From Guadua angustifolia (lineage: Eukaryota > Streptophyta > Magnoliopsida > Poales > Poaceae): a stretch of 64,000 bases of DNA. A program made the translations under genes and the position numbers. Every line of letters begins with the position of its first letter. The stretch's first letter is position 1. The notes beneath the pieces are model-generated. The model saw only the letters and a list, made by a program, of their open reading frames with translations, was not told the DNA's origin and did not search any database. Below are positions 45,478-57,219 of the stretch, piece after piece. The stretch spans positions 3,742,423-3,806,422 of the forward strand of contig CM070515.1 of NCBI GenBank assembly GCA_036346375.1. The letters are read 5' to 3'.

Positions 45478-47554
45478 AACCCATTGCCAGCCATTCTCTC
45501 TCTGATTCAAATTTCCGTTTTCTTTTCTTGGTTGCTTTTATTCATTTTTTGCTGGTTACATTTTCTCGCGTTAGATCCGACGTTGGAGTAGTTCTCAGAC
45601 CAGGAGCCATACCCGAAGCTGTACCCAGAGCAGGAGCTGTCAGAGCCGGTCACGACTACAGCTACTTTCCTCTAGGAAAACCCTCGACCCCGCAAGGCAA
45701 GCCATACCCCTTGAACATGTTGAACCCAATTCCATTACATTAATATATATTTTCCATATCGCATTATTTCTGGTAATTTAAAAACCTAAAATGAGATAGT
45801 TTAGAATGACATGATTAGTTATAACCCAATGTTAAACCTGTTGTTACGCTTTAATCCCGTTTTAACCTTAGGCTATAAAATATTGAACTATCATAGATTA
45901 GTAGTTATTATAATTTCACCTTTAGATCAATTACTTAAAATATCCGAGAGGTGGCTCAGGTGATTTTCAAAAATCGCTACGGTTAGGGGGACAGTGTTGG
46001 GCTGACCTCAGGAGGTGGATACTGGCCCAACCCTCAACCGATGACAAAGTTAGGATGTAGTGTGGTGGTTGGTACAGTGGGTACCATGGCTTGTGGTATG
46101 TAATTGGCTGAATCTCAGGCACTTAAGAACCAATATCTTGGGCAAATTAAATAACTTGAGTTCCCGCTTAACCACAAGTTGGGCCGATCAGTCTTGTTGA
46201 CATGTTCCATCATAACTCAGTACATTGTACTCTCCTTTGGAATACCTATAGGAGGCAGTTACCATTTTGGTAAGAAAATAGATCGCGGAGCGACTGGGGT
46301 GAACAGGGCCAGTTCTGGTATTTTGGGGGCCCGGGGCGAAAATTTATATGGAGACCCCTTCCACCTCTCATATATATATATACTAGCAATAATAGCGCGC
46401 TACGCTGCGCCGTTCTATAGAGTCGATAGGACCCGTCGGCAAATCTATACGGGACGTATTTTTGATTTTCATATCTGTTTAAAAAAATAGGTCGTCAACT
46501 ATAAACATTCAAAGAATCTACGTTTTTTTAGAAAAACCGCGGTTACAATCCGTTGCCTGATAAAATTTGTCGAATTTTCGATTTTCACATTTGTTAAATA
46601 AAATGGGCCTGGAGGAATCTGTTTTTTTTATTTTTGTGTTTGTAAAAAATGGGTCATCGGATCATCGTAATCTACGTCGCTATAAATCTTTGGACTAATC
46701 AATTTTTTAAAAAGTTATAAACTTTCGATAATCTATTTTTTCCGTTTTTTGTTTTTGTGTTTGCTAAAAAATAGGTCGTTAGCACCGCCTAATTTATGGG
46801 TCGCTATAAATCTTCGGACTAATCTATATTTTTTAAAAAACCCACTTATGACCGTGGCAAATCCATAAGTTGCTATAAATCTTCGATGAACTGTGTTTTT
46901 GGTGCGAAAACATTTTTCCAGTTAAACCTTCGATTAATTTGTTTTTTCGTTTTTGGTTTTTGTGTTTGTCTAAAAAATGGGTCGTTAGGACCCGACTAAT
47001 TTATGGGTCGCTATAAATCTTCGATTAATCTATTTTTTTAAAAAATCCGTTATGACCGTGGCAAACCCAAAGTCGCTATAAATCTTCGATTTAATCTGTT
47101 TTTTTGTGACGAAAATATTTTTTCCGGTTTTACGAATTTGTTTTTTTTCGCTTTTTGGTTTTTTGTTTGCTAAAAAATGGGTCGTTAGGACCCGAGCTAA
47201 TTTATGGGTCGCTATAAATCTTTGGACCAATCTATATTTTTTAAAAGAAACCGCGGTTATGACCGTTAGCAAATCCATAAGTTGCTATAAACCTTCGATT
47301 TAATCTGTGTTTTTTAGTGATGAAAATATTTTTTTCGAGTTTTTGGTCTGTTTTTTGTGACAAAAATATTTTTCCGGGTTTTTACTGAATTTGTTTTTTC
47401 GTTTTTGGTTTTTTGCTAAAAAATGGGTCGTTAGGACCCGGCGAATTTATGGGTCGCTATAAATCTTCTGACTAATCTATATATTTTTAAAAGAAACTGC
47501 AGTTATGACCCGTTGGCAAATCCATGTGTGTGTGTGTGTATGTATGTGTGTAGT
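45478..47554 (+). repeat. 2.1-kb tandem duplication, copy 2
   Basis: Starts AACCCATTGCCAGCC directly after the (TG)n tract that ends copy 1 and ends at its own TGTGTGTAGT (47554). Beyond this the hAT element continues into unique sequence. The shared (TG)n tract at both ends marks the duplication junction. Confidence 0.85.
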
Positions 47555-47949
47555 CTTATAAGCACACATCATTGAAGAAATTAATATTCGATGCACAAAA
47601 AATACTTCCATAGAACAATTTAAGTTTATGAAATGACAATTGAAAATTGTAATCATAAACACTTACTTGGCTACTGACCAAATCACGATCGGGATCAGGC
47701 GAGGCGATTAGCGGATCCGGAACTCGGAGGGGTGGCGTCGGGGGTCGGGGGCACGGGGCGCGCCACATGTTGCGTTCTAATCAGTCGGACGGTTCGTTTC
47801 CTGCCTGGACCCTCATCAAATCAACTCAGCTACGTTTTGCTCTCGACTGGACCAAAAGTCCATGGTATAGTTGCATACCTAGAGGGGGGCCCCATGACTT
47901 TGGGGGCCCAGGGCGGCCGCCCACCTTGCCCCCCTCAGGGGCGGCCCTG
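46304..47949. mobile_element. 1.65-kb non-autonomous hAT element
   Basis: The left end CAGGGCCAGTTCTGG and the right end CAGGGGCGGCCCTG (reverse complement CAGGGCCGCC) start with the same CAGGGCC. Both are followed inward by GGGGGCCC-rich sequence. The 8-bp target duplication GGGGTGAA is at 46296-46303 and 47950-47957. CAGGG ends and 8-bp duplications are hAT features. There is no transposase ORF; the interior is mostly minisatellite. It inserted into the gypsy-type LTR. The 5' part was later duplicated (43788-45477). Confidence 0.85.
46670..47515 (+). repeat. minisatellite inside the hAT element, copy 2
   Basis: Five counterparts of the copy 1 units, marked by GGGTCGCTATAAATCTT near 46674, 46797, 47007, 47207 and 47452. 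Equal copy number in both duplicates shows that the array existed before the duplication. Confidence 0.75.
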
Positions 47950-48053
47950 GGGGTGAAACGAGAATGGGGTGGCCATTCACCAGTTCTCAGAACAATAGGT
48001 GCCCGCAGTGACCAGATCGCATCTCCCGCCTTAGCCAGTGGGTCTTGGAGACT

Positions 48054-49649
48054 GGATCTTCGTAACCTAACGGATAGGAGCTAAAGAAGGGAAGTCCAAC
48101 AAAAGGCTATGATAATCTCGCTCGGTTATTCGAGTGAAACCGATTTAGAAGATATCTTGTGGGTAAAGCTGAGCAGCTCTACAGAGTGATACCAATGGTA
48201 TTCGAATACGTCGTGCTTCCGGTTAATGAAGCTGGGTTAATCTAGGGTGAATTCTATAACCGCGCTCAAGTAGTTTTCATAAACAGAACTTGTCGTAAAC
48301 TTGAACTTTGCAAATAACCCTATGATATTATCTGGTATTTGATTTGTGTTTCAAATGTAAAATAAAACTGGTATTTAATAACTTGCATCCACAATACTTA
48401 AAACCTGTGCCAACCTTTGTTTATCCCTACATGTAGTATTCAGAATTTTCGTGTGGTTTGTTGAGTACTGTTGTGTACTCACTCTTGCTTCGTACCCCCC
48501 TCTAGATTTCAATGAAGCCGGCGAATTCGAGGAGATTGTAGATGGTGAAGAAGTTTGGTTTTGAGATCTTGATCTATCTTCTCAAACCTTTTCTGTGAGT
48601 ATTTTGTAATGTATCTGATGCCAGCCGCACTCTTTTGTAAAACTCTAGTCGTTAGACTCTTAATTCCTCTATAAAATATTCACTTTCGTTCTTATATCTG
48701 GCAATGTACATTTGGTTAACTACTGCTGAAATCCTAGGTAACTGTGAAGATATTTAAACGCACACTTAAAAAGGGCGATCCGTCACATATAATACCACGA
48801 AAGTACTTTTTGAGACTAATATACATGTATAATTATTTATATATCTAATCTAAATATTTTAAAAAGATCAATTTGTTCGCTCGCAGCATTTTAAAATAAG
48901 TGATCGGATGGAGCAGTATTTTGAAAAAGAAAGTAGAAAGGGAAAAAAAAGGAAGAACAAAACAACGACCCGTGGATTGCGGCTTAAGGATACGGACTGA
49001 TTACATTAATGAAGATTGAGATGCTCGTTGTTTTGTTTTGTTTAAACTGTTCTGGGCCTGTTCTCCCTGGTGGGGCCCAACGTCCACTCCAACATCCAAA
49101 TCTGCACTTTTGACTGGGAATAAAAAGGTGCTAATATCCCCCTCATGCCCCTTTGATTAGGGTTTGAATGCCCCCACACACACACACTGTGCTTTCTTTC
49201 TTTCTTTCTTTCTTTTCTTTTTGCTGCCTTTGCTAAGATGGGGAAATGATGGGATAAAAGATGCATTCAAATGGGGATGTGATATAGCAATGCCTCTTAT
49301 GGAATGCACCCTTTTCCCCAGGGGATTAAACTAAGCAGCAGCAATGATGAAATATCAATCTCAAATTAAGACTCAGAGGCATACACAGCAGGCTTCTTTC
49401 TCTGTATATAAATGTATGGTCTTCAGTGTAAGAGCTCAGGATTTTTACCGAATAGGTAATGCTTTGTTGACTCTGATCAACTTCCCTTGTTGCAGAAAAG
49501 ACCATGTACGTAGGCTTTTTTTAATTCCAATGTCTCAGTTTAATAATCATCATCAGCATTAGTTTACTGACAAGGCTGATGCGCCAAAGATACTGCAAAT
49601 GCATTCATGCATGCACGCTCTCAAGCGCTCAAATCCACGAAATATTTGA
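48054..49649 (+). repeat. 1.6-kb tandem duplication, copy 1
   Basis: Begins GGATCTTCGTAACCTAAC in the LTR and runs past the LTR end (48787) into flanking DNA, ending CCACGAAATATTTGA. Copy 2 follows after four bases. The copies are almost identical over most of their length, much closer than the LTR-hAT duplication upstream, so this event is younger. Includes a (CTTT)n microsatellite near 49190-49216. No gene is seen in the unit. Confidence 0.9.
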
Positions 49650-49653
49650 GATC

Positions 49654-51286
49654 GGATCTTCGTAACCTAATGGATAGGAGCTAAAGAAGGGAAGTCCAAC
49701 AAAAGGCTATGATAATCTCGGTCCAGCCGCATGCATTCAAGTTGCATGTTATTCGCGCGTGAAACTGACGGCTGAAGATATCTTGTGGGTAAAGCTGAGC
49801 AGCTCTACAGAGTGATACCAATGGTATTCGAATACGTCGTGCTTCCGGTTAATGAAGCTGGGTTAATCTAGGGTGAATTCTATAACCGCGCTCAAGTAGT
49901 TTTCATAAACAGAACTTGTCGTAAACTTGAACTTTGCAAATAACCCCATGATATTATCTGGTATTTGGTTTGTGTTTCAAATGTAAAATAAAACTGGTAT
50001 TTAATAACTTGCATCCACAATACTTAAAACCTGTGCCAACCTTTGTTTATCCCTACATGTAGTATTCAGAATTTTCGTGTGGTTTGTTGAGTACTGTTGT
50101 GTACTCACTCTTGCTTCGTACCCCCTCTAGATTTCAATGAATCTGGCGAATTCTAGGAGATTGTAGATGGTGAAGAAGTTTGGTTTTGAGACATTGATCT
50201 ATATTCTCAAACCTTTCCTGTGGGTGTTTTGTAATGTATCTGATGCCAGTCGCATTCTTTTGTAAAATTCTGGCCGTTAGACCCTTAATTCCTCTATAAA
50301 ATATTCGCTTTCGCTCTTATGTCTGGCAATGTACATTTGGTTAACTACAGCTGAAATCCTAAATAGCTGTGAAGATATTTAAACACACACTTGAAAAGGG
50401 CGGTCCGTCACATATAATACCACAAAAGTACTTTTTGAGACTAATATACATGTATAATTATTTATATATCTAATCTAAATATTTTAAAAAGATCAATTTG
50501 TTCGCTCGCAGCATTTTAAAATAAGTGATCGGATGGAGCAGTATTTTGAAAAAGAAAGTAGAAAAGAGAAAAAAGGAAGAACAAAACAACGACCCGTGGA
50601 TTGCGGCTTAAGGATACGGACTGATTACATTAATGAAGATTGAGATGCTCGTTGTTTTGTTTTGTTTTGTTTAAACTGTTCTGGGCCTGTTCTCCCTGGT
50701 GGGGCCCAACGTCCACTCCAACATCCAAATCTGCACTTTTGACTGGGAATAAAAAGGTGCTAATATCCCCCTCATGCCCCTTTGATTAGGGTTTGAATGC
50801 CCCCACACACACACACTGTGCTTTCTTTCTTTCTTTCTTTCTTTCTTTTCTTTTTGCTGCCTTTGCTAAGATGGGGAAATGATGGGATAAAAGATGCATT
50901 CAAATGGGGATGTGATATAGCAATGCCTCTTATGGAATGCACCCTTTTCCCCAGGGGATTAAACTAAGCAGCAGCAATGATGAAATATCAATCTCAAATT
51001 AAGACTCAGAGGCATACACAGCAGGCTTCTTTCTCTGTATATAAATATATATATGGTCTTCAGTGTAAGAGCTCAGGATTTTTACCGAATAGATAATGCT
51101 TTGTTGACTCTGATCAACTTCCCTTGTTGCAGAAAAGACCATGTACGTAGGCTTTTTTTAATTCCAATGTCTCAGTTTAATAATCATCATCAGCATTAGT
51201 TTACTGACAAGGCTGATGCGCCAAAGATACTGCAAATGCATTCATGCATGCACGCTCTCAAGCGCTCAAATCCACGAAATATTTGA
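49654..51286 (+). repeat. 1.6-kb tandem duplication, copy 2
   Basis: Repeats 48054-49649 in full. Differences include a replaced segment near 49721-49765 (CAGCCGCATGCATTCAAG in place of a shorter word), a longer (CTTT)n tract, an extra TTTTG unit near 50660 and an extra ATATAT near 51045. It contains a second copy of the LTR 3' end. The shadow ORFs in it have no domain. Confidence 0.9.
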
Positions 51287-51991
51287 TTACCAGTAGATCA
51301 TGCGCGTTGTGAACCATCCTACATGAATGCGTGCAAATCGCAGCTGAACTTGCATGATAGAATATTTGTTATAGTTCTCAAGCCTGTATTTTATTCGTGC
51401 GGGTATTAATTTTGAAGTGCCATGTGCTTCTGGAGGCCAGGAAGAGCTGAGGATGATTAAGGCCTTGTATGGAACGTAGGGCTGATTTCTCTAAAATTTA
51501 TGTGTTCTAAATAGAGTCTGAGCAATGCACGGTTAAAATCGATTTCTGTTACAAATTAACTGTATAACAATGGAAGAATAAAGGCTAACCGGCACCCATT
51601 AGAACTCACAAATAATCATTGCTCCCTAAATTTACACTCACCTACCCCATAATCCTCACCCTTCGTATTTTTAATTTGTAAGTTGTAACAACTATCAAAA
51701 TCTCGTAAATGCACAAGTTTCATGAATGAATGAATGAAAAAAAAATACGATGGGATTGTCTATGCATCATTCAAATTTATGCCAATGATTTTGTGCCACG
51801 AAATCCAGCCAAACTTTTCCACCCTTATATCTCAATCCAACAGACCTTGTACCTCCCCATTCTGACTCCACTCCTGCTGCCTCTCAACTTGACCCCTGCC
51901 ACCGACCTGCCGCCTCTTCCTACATGTGGCATGCAGCGCGACTAGTCCTCCCCCACCTCCAGCTCGCTCTAAGTTTGGAGGCTCTGATGAA
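51287..51991. other. intergenic DNA, nothing recognised
   Basis: No supported ORF, RNA gene or element end. A GAATGAATGAATGAAAA microsatellite lies near 51723-51740. A 71-codon ORF at 51730-51945 has no domain. Confidence 0.45.
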
Positions 51992-51999
51992 CCCTAAAC

Positions 52000-52519
52000 T
52001 AGAGATGGCAATGGGTACCCGAAACCCAATACCCGATGGGTATTTACTCTATTAGGGTACAAATTTGGTCCAATAATCATACCTATGGGTATCTTAATGG
52101 GGGGAAACCTTCACCCGTCGGGTATGACGGGTACGGGTTACAGGGGTATCCGTTCACCCGTGGGTATAATCCTCCCGCTTCTCACTTGATGAGGTGAGTG
52201 TTGTCAAGTTCAACTTGTTCATCATGCATCCATCAAATTTCTTCATTTCTCCAACACGATATAAAAGTACATAATCATCAACCATTAATGAGAAACATAT
52301 CATCAAGTTGACATGTTAAAAAATCGAAAAACTTGAATTAGCTACACATTAATGCGGGTACGGGTTACCCGTCGGGTCCCCGTTACCCGCACGGGTACGA
52401 GTATGGGTAAATTTTGTACCCGTATGCGGGTATGGGTATTATAGTGGGTGAATTTTATTAACACGGGTACAGGTACGGGGTGGTGATACCCGCCAGGTAT
52501 ATACTTGTTGCCATCTCTA
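52000..52519. mobile_element. hAT MITE, 520 bp
   Basis: Ends TAGAGATGGCAA at the left and TTGCCATCTCTA at the right form a perfect 12-bp inverted repeat. CCCTAAAC at 51992-51999 and 52520-52527 is the 8-bp target duplication. The interior is rich in GGGTACCCG-like and GGGTA words in both orientations, a known style of grass hAT MITE. Non-coding. Confidence 0.9.
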
Positions 52520-52527
52520 CCCTAAAC

Positions 52528-54499
52528 ACTAACCAATAAACCCTAGCCGGCAGCGCCGAGACGACGGGAGAGGGAAAGAAGGATGACGATGAGCTCACTA
52601 GAGAAGATGATCTCGTCGGCCGGAGCACAAATCTCTAAGAAAATCGCGAAGTCGGAAATTTGAATAATTTGCACAAAAAATATCATTCGAATGATATATA
52701 TAGCAATTCTAAAATAAGATGGCAACGTTCCCGTCAAAATTAGATTTCTCTTTATCTCATTTGAAAATACCTCTGTACATTACTTCAACATGAATTTATT
52801 TATTTATTTGTACATTACTTTCTAATGAATCGATCTCTTCATCAGACTAAGCAAAGAAGAAGCAGAATCGATCTAACTTTTAATCGAGCTATCCCGCCAC
52901 ACCACCTTTGAAACTGGGTTGTCGTATTATTCTTCGTCCAAGGCATTATTGATTTGTAAAGAAGCACAGAGCACATTTGCTGTCAACTGTAGATAACCAC
53001 CTCCATTATTGTCAACACGCTGCTCTCTCTACTGGTGCGTCGTCAAGTGCCAATTAAAAATGAGGGTACGTACGCTAGCTACGTCGACAAGTACTCGTTA
53101 AACTACTGCACTAGCTAGCTCATAAGCCTAGCTAATTGTATGGTAGCGCATGTCCTCAGCATCTGCCCGACAGCCATGGCGTCCTCGGCTCCACCGCCGA
53201 CGTATGTACGATCGATCGCACCGACGTTCGGTCGTCGGCCCGCACCGCCACGGCCAGCGTCGTCGTCAACCTCACGCATGAACCAACAATGGCCAGATCG
53301 ATTAGATCATGGAAGAGAACTGAAGACCATATATATATATATATACATGGGGTAGAGTAGAAAGATAGGTACGTAGCTGGGCGTGTATGTATGCAATGGC
53401 AGGGGTATGGTATGGCTTCTTAGGTAATGTCTAGTAGACAAGCTAGCTATCCCAGAGACTGAACATAAGAGAGGTTGGTCCCTTCCATAGCGAAGTGAGG
53501 GGGACTGAGCTTGACATCCACTGCTTTCACTGTGGGGCCTCCACACTCACCTCACCTCGATCACTGTGTCCTGCAGAGAGAGACCGGAGACAGTGTGTGA
53601 TGGGTAGGAGAGAGGGAGAGCGAAAGAAAACAACAGTGAGAGAAGAAACCTCAGGCTTAAGACAGAGAAAGGCATCCCCTCAGGTGTTTCCCCCTTTCTT
53701 AGCAAGAACCTCCTCCCCCCTCACTTGCATCAACAACAAAAGGAGTGCTTCTTTACATGGCGCCATCCACATCCCAACTTATTCCATTTGATTGGGATTT
53801 AGGGAGGAACCAGATGTGTATACCATCATCACGAGGCTCTTTTCTTGCCTTTGTATTGACTTGGTCTTTTTTTTTTTCTTTTGGCAACCAACCATCCATC
53901 CTTATAAACATCTAAAACCAGCGGGTTTATTGTTCTGCTGAACTTCCCAGGAGGCTTGTGCTCCTCTTCCTCCCCTGCCGGTCACTTTCTTGGACAGGGA
54001 TTGTGGTACACTTTACTTGTTTATACTTGCAACAAGCTAGGATCCAATACTTGGCCTCCTTTCCCATTCATTTTTGTATTGACCAAAGAGGAAAAGCGAA
54101 CAAGAGCTTGATTGCATTGTGCTGGATTATTAGTCTAAGATGGGGGAAAAGGGGGTGCTAAGTAGGGCCCAATTAAGGAGAGCCAACAGCGAGCTTTGTC
54201 TCCAGGCCGCGGCTTGACACCCCTCGGAAGCATCATATTCCCAACTACTACACAAGATGTGTACAAAATATAGTACACCAAGTTGCAAAAGCCACTGAGA
54301 AAAAGGCAGAATACACCTATTCCAGCAATAGTTAGTACTACGACTACGACTACTTTAACAACAACTACTACACAACTCCAGCACTACTGACACAGGAGGA
54401 AAAGAGAAGGAGAGGAGAGAAAACAAGGGGACGTGCCAACACCGTCTATACTGGTCACCACCACTTAATTACTGACCGCACCTATATAAACAAATAAAA
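52528..54499. other. intergenic DNA, no gene supported
   Basis: Contains an (AT)n tract at 53327-53345, short ORFs of 65-98 codons without domains (53136-53360, 53495-53791, 53958-54161) and pyrimidine-rich leader-like sequence near 53690-53990. It could hold the promoter or first exon of an unannotated transcript, but nothing decisive is seen. No known microRNA sequence was recognised on inspection. Confidence 0.4.
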
Positions 54500-54740
54500 A
54501 TAATAGGTGATATTTAAGACATCTATTCCACAATAATTCTATAAAAACAAAAAAAAAATACTAGAAATTCTCACATTAATAGAAAGAAAATCTCCGCACT
54601 TATTTTAGTGAGGCTAGATTATAACGGTGCAGATTAATCATATATAGACATCAGAGTTATATATAATAAATACAACTGTATTTCAATTATATGAAGCAGA
54701 GTTATATATCAAAGACAACTGGATCACAATTCCGTAAATC
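54500..54740 (-). repeat. dispersed AT-rich repeat, reverse copy
   Basis: Reverse complement of the family at 428-750. CACTTATTTTAGTGAGGC, then GATTATAACGGTGCAGATTAATC and GAGTTATATATAATAAA, match its CAAAATAAGTG, AATCTGCAGCGTTATAAT and TATAACTCT blocks in inverted order. A shorter reverse copy lies near 62300-62420. Confidence 0.55.
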
Positions 54741-57219
54741 TGCTGGTTACCTCTAATAATGTCCGTACTCCGTTCTAAGCGCTTAACAAAGTTCAAATCG
54801 TAATGATCAGTCAGGTAAACACATGTGGCTCAGGCAGAGAGGAGAAACCAGGAGCAGCAAGAGAGAGCGGAGGAAATCAAATGATACGGGCCACGCCCCG
54901 TGTGTCCTACCGATATAGGAACAGCCTGTACAACGCAGCCTTTTCTCTCCTCCTCCCTAATGGAGGCTGTCCTTGCCTTGTGCCGCCCATTCTGACGCCT
55001 CTCTTTTCCTCAAACCCTAGTATGAGTCGAGGCTGGAGATGACCCGGCCCGGCACACCCCAACCGGTGAGAAACAAGCAGGGAGGGTGATGCCAGCTGAG
55101 AGGCGAACGGAACGACAAGAGCCAGGAGTAATCGATCTGGGAGCACGGTAATGCAACGACCGTCTTTACGCTAGCGGGCAAGGATTCAAATTTCGTTTTT
55201 TGATTATATCTCGGAGGTGGCCAAAATATAAAGTTTCAACGAGATTTTTGAATTTTGGACGAAATTCAAAAGTAAGTTTGAAATCGGGAAAACCAAAATT
55301 TTGGTCAAAATTTCGATGATTTTTAACTGGCTGTGAAATAGTCTCTCGAGACTAGAAAAGATATGAAAAAAAAATCATGCAAGCGTTTATCTACATTTCT
55401 ATCTATTTGAATGCAAAATACTAAGTATTTGCACATAAAATTCTCAAGTTAGGGTTTAGGCCAAAATCTAAGCTAGGGTTTCGAGTTTTGGTTGAAATAC
55501 ATCATTTAAGACCAAAATCCAAGCTAAAGTTTAGGGTATGGCTGAAATACAATTTAAGACTAAAATCCAAGTTAAGATTTAGGTTTAAGCTAAAATACCT
55601 CATTTAAGGCCAAATCTAATTTAGGGTTTATGGTTATATATGTATATATAGTAAACTTTTTACATGTATTTCTCATAAAAGGCATCATACTTCTCCACAA
55701 AAAAATGGTGTGAAAACCAATTCAAAAACCATGGAAACAGGTTCAAAATGCCATATTTTCAAATTTACCAAAATTCCTGTAGCAAACACTAGTTTTCAAA
55801 AAATTTCATTCCACTAGCATTTTGAATCTCGTTCTCAGCCGAAATCCAAGATTTTCCGAAATTTGGAACTTGCTAGCTGGTGTGCCCATCCCTATGACGT
55901 ACGAGCTCGAGTGCAAGGGGATGGCTTAAAGGAAATTCTGCAATCGCTCTGCTTAGCGGCCTGCACCTCTGCAAGATTAAAAGGCACGTTTTGATGCTAG
56001 GCATGATTGTCGTAGGCCTGATGGTGATGGGCATGGGGATGGAGGAAGCAGAGGCTACCATGTCTGCACCTCCAACTCCGGCTTTCCGGCCGCGACACCC
56101 GTCGGGGGTGCCTTTCGCCTTTCCGGGTACCGTCGAGATGAAGCCATGTGAACCCATGACCGGTCAGGCGACGACGGAGGCAGGGAAACCGGGGTGACGA
56201 CGACAGCCGCGATGACGATAAAAATTGCATGATCACCGAGCAAGGGGGTACCAATGCTGTTGAGCCTAATCTGGTGAAAACAGTAAATGCTAGGAGCAAA
56301 GATTTGAGAGGGGCAGCGCGCGAGCCGCCAGGGGCTCTCCTTTGCAAGATAGCCTAAATTGAAGAAGCTGCTTCTACTGCTACAGTTGAAACTTGTAACG
56401 TCCAACAGCAGCAGGTATAGCTGAAAAGTGCAAGGCCCTGTAGAGCCGAAAGAACCTCCCAGAAGACGTACTATAACTTCTTGGCCAACGCAGTTGCAAG
56501 ATCAAGGTTAAGCCAAAGCCTTCATCAGTCATGACAGAGAGATTCGCAGAAGCTGACAAACCCCAATGATGCACAATGCCTCCAGAAACAAAACCAGGCA
56601 CATTTGAACAAACCATAAACATCGGACAACCATGGATTTTGTAGAGCAGTAGGAATTATTGCTGGGTTGATCTCAGGATAAAAACAAGGGCAAAGAAGTC
56701 ATCCATAGCTTGTTCACAGAGTGATGGACGATGAACAATGCAGGAAGAAGTTGAAGAAGTAACAGTGTGGAGATGTAAGAAGCACAGAACATACATCAGA
56801 GAGGCAAGCCTGCCAGGTTGCATTCAACTGCAAATCAATATTATTTGCACAAAACACAAAATGGTTACAGTTCTTCCCGCGTACGGTGCATCATCGCCCG
56901 ATTATGAACACACTGACAAGAAAGACTTCCATTAATCTCTGCAAGTTCAATGGCCCCATAGAATCATATATGGCAAGAGACAGTCATTCGTTAACCAAGC
57001 TTGATGAGCAAAGGATGCATATCTCTGCATATCATGCCCCACTCCCCACCCCCACCAAAATCTAGAGCGAGGAAGTAAGAATTAACAACATGGGCACGAG
57101 GAAGAAATTCTAGAAAGCAAAAAATAAGTAGGGGAAAATCTAGCAATTCCTAGGGATCAAATTCTACAAAAAAAAAAAACTGATAGAAAGAGGAAAGAAG
57201 AAACAATTAAATAGGGAAG
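54741..57219. other. 3' flank of the BED/hAT-derived gene
   Basis: 54800-55150 is moderately GC-rich with short overlapping ORFs. 55200-55870 is AT-rich, with a tandem repeat at 55463-55640. 55870-56400 is GC-richer and has overlapping 94-116-codon ORFs on both strands without domains. 56340-57219 is the likely 3' untranslated and downstream region of the minus-strand gene at 57220. The exact polyadenylation site cannot be fixed. Confidence 0.4.
55463..55640. repeat. ~50-bp tandem repeat, three and a half copies
   Basis: Units start AAAATCYAAGYTA at about 55463, 55514 and 55562, with a partial one near 55612, spaced 51, 48 and 50 bp. Each contains a TTTAGG-like word and a GAAATACNTCATTTAAG-like end. 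It superficially recalls plant telomere TTTAGGG, but the words are isolated. Confidence 0.7.

Larger units (their letters stand above)
41978..48787 (+). mobile_element. large gypsy-type LTR, enlarged by insertion and duplication
   Basis: The left end TGTAAGTCCCAAATAC and the AATAAAATTATAATGAAAT region that follows resemble the start of long rice gypsy LTRs (RIRE3-like, from memory). The right end is GATCCGTCACA at 48787. No gag-pol coding is present, so it looks like a solo LTR. Removing the hAT element (46304-47949) and the extra tandem copy leaves about 2.6 kb, a usual length for such LTRs. No 5-bp target duplication could be matched at the two ends, so boundaries are tentative. Confidence 0.55.

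Noticed and set aside
44148..47515. CRISPR-like or satellite RNA array
   Set aside because: Units of 210-260 bp with variable T-runs and no short conserved repeat plus spacer design; the host is a plant and the array sits in a hAT element with a target duplication.
53380..53580. Possible microRNA precursor in a leader-like stretch
   Set aside because: Compared by eye with the conserved plant microRNAs I remember (156, 159/319, 160, 164, 166, 167, 168, 169, 171, 172, 390, 393-399, 408, 528); none matches and no convincing fold-back was seen.
55463..55640. Interstitial telomere repeats (TTTAGGG)
   Set aside because: Only isolated TTTAGG-like words inside a ~50-bp unit; no uninterrupted TTTAGGG array.
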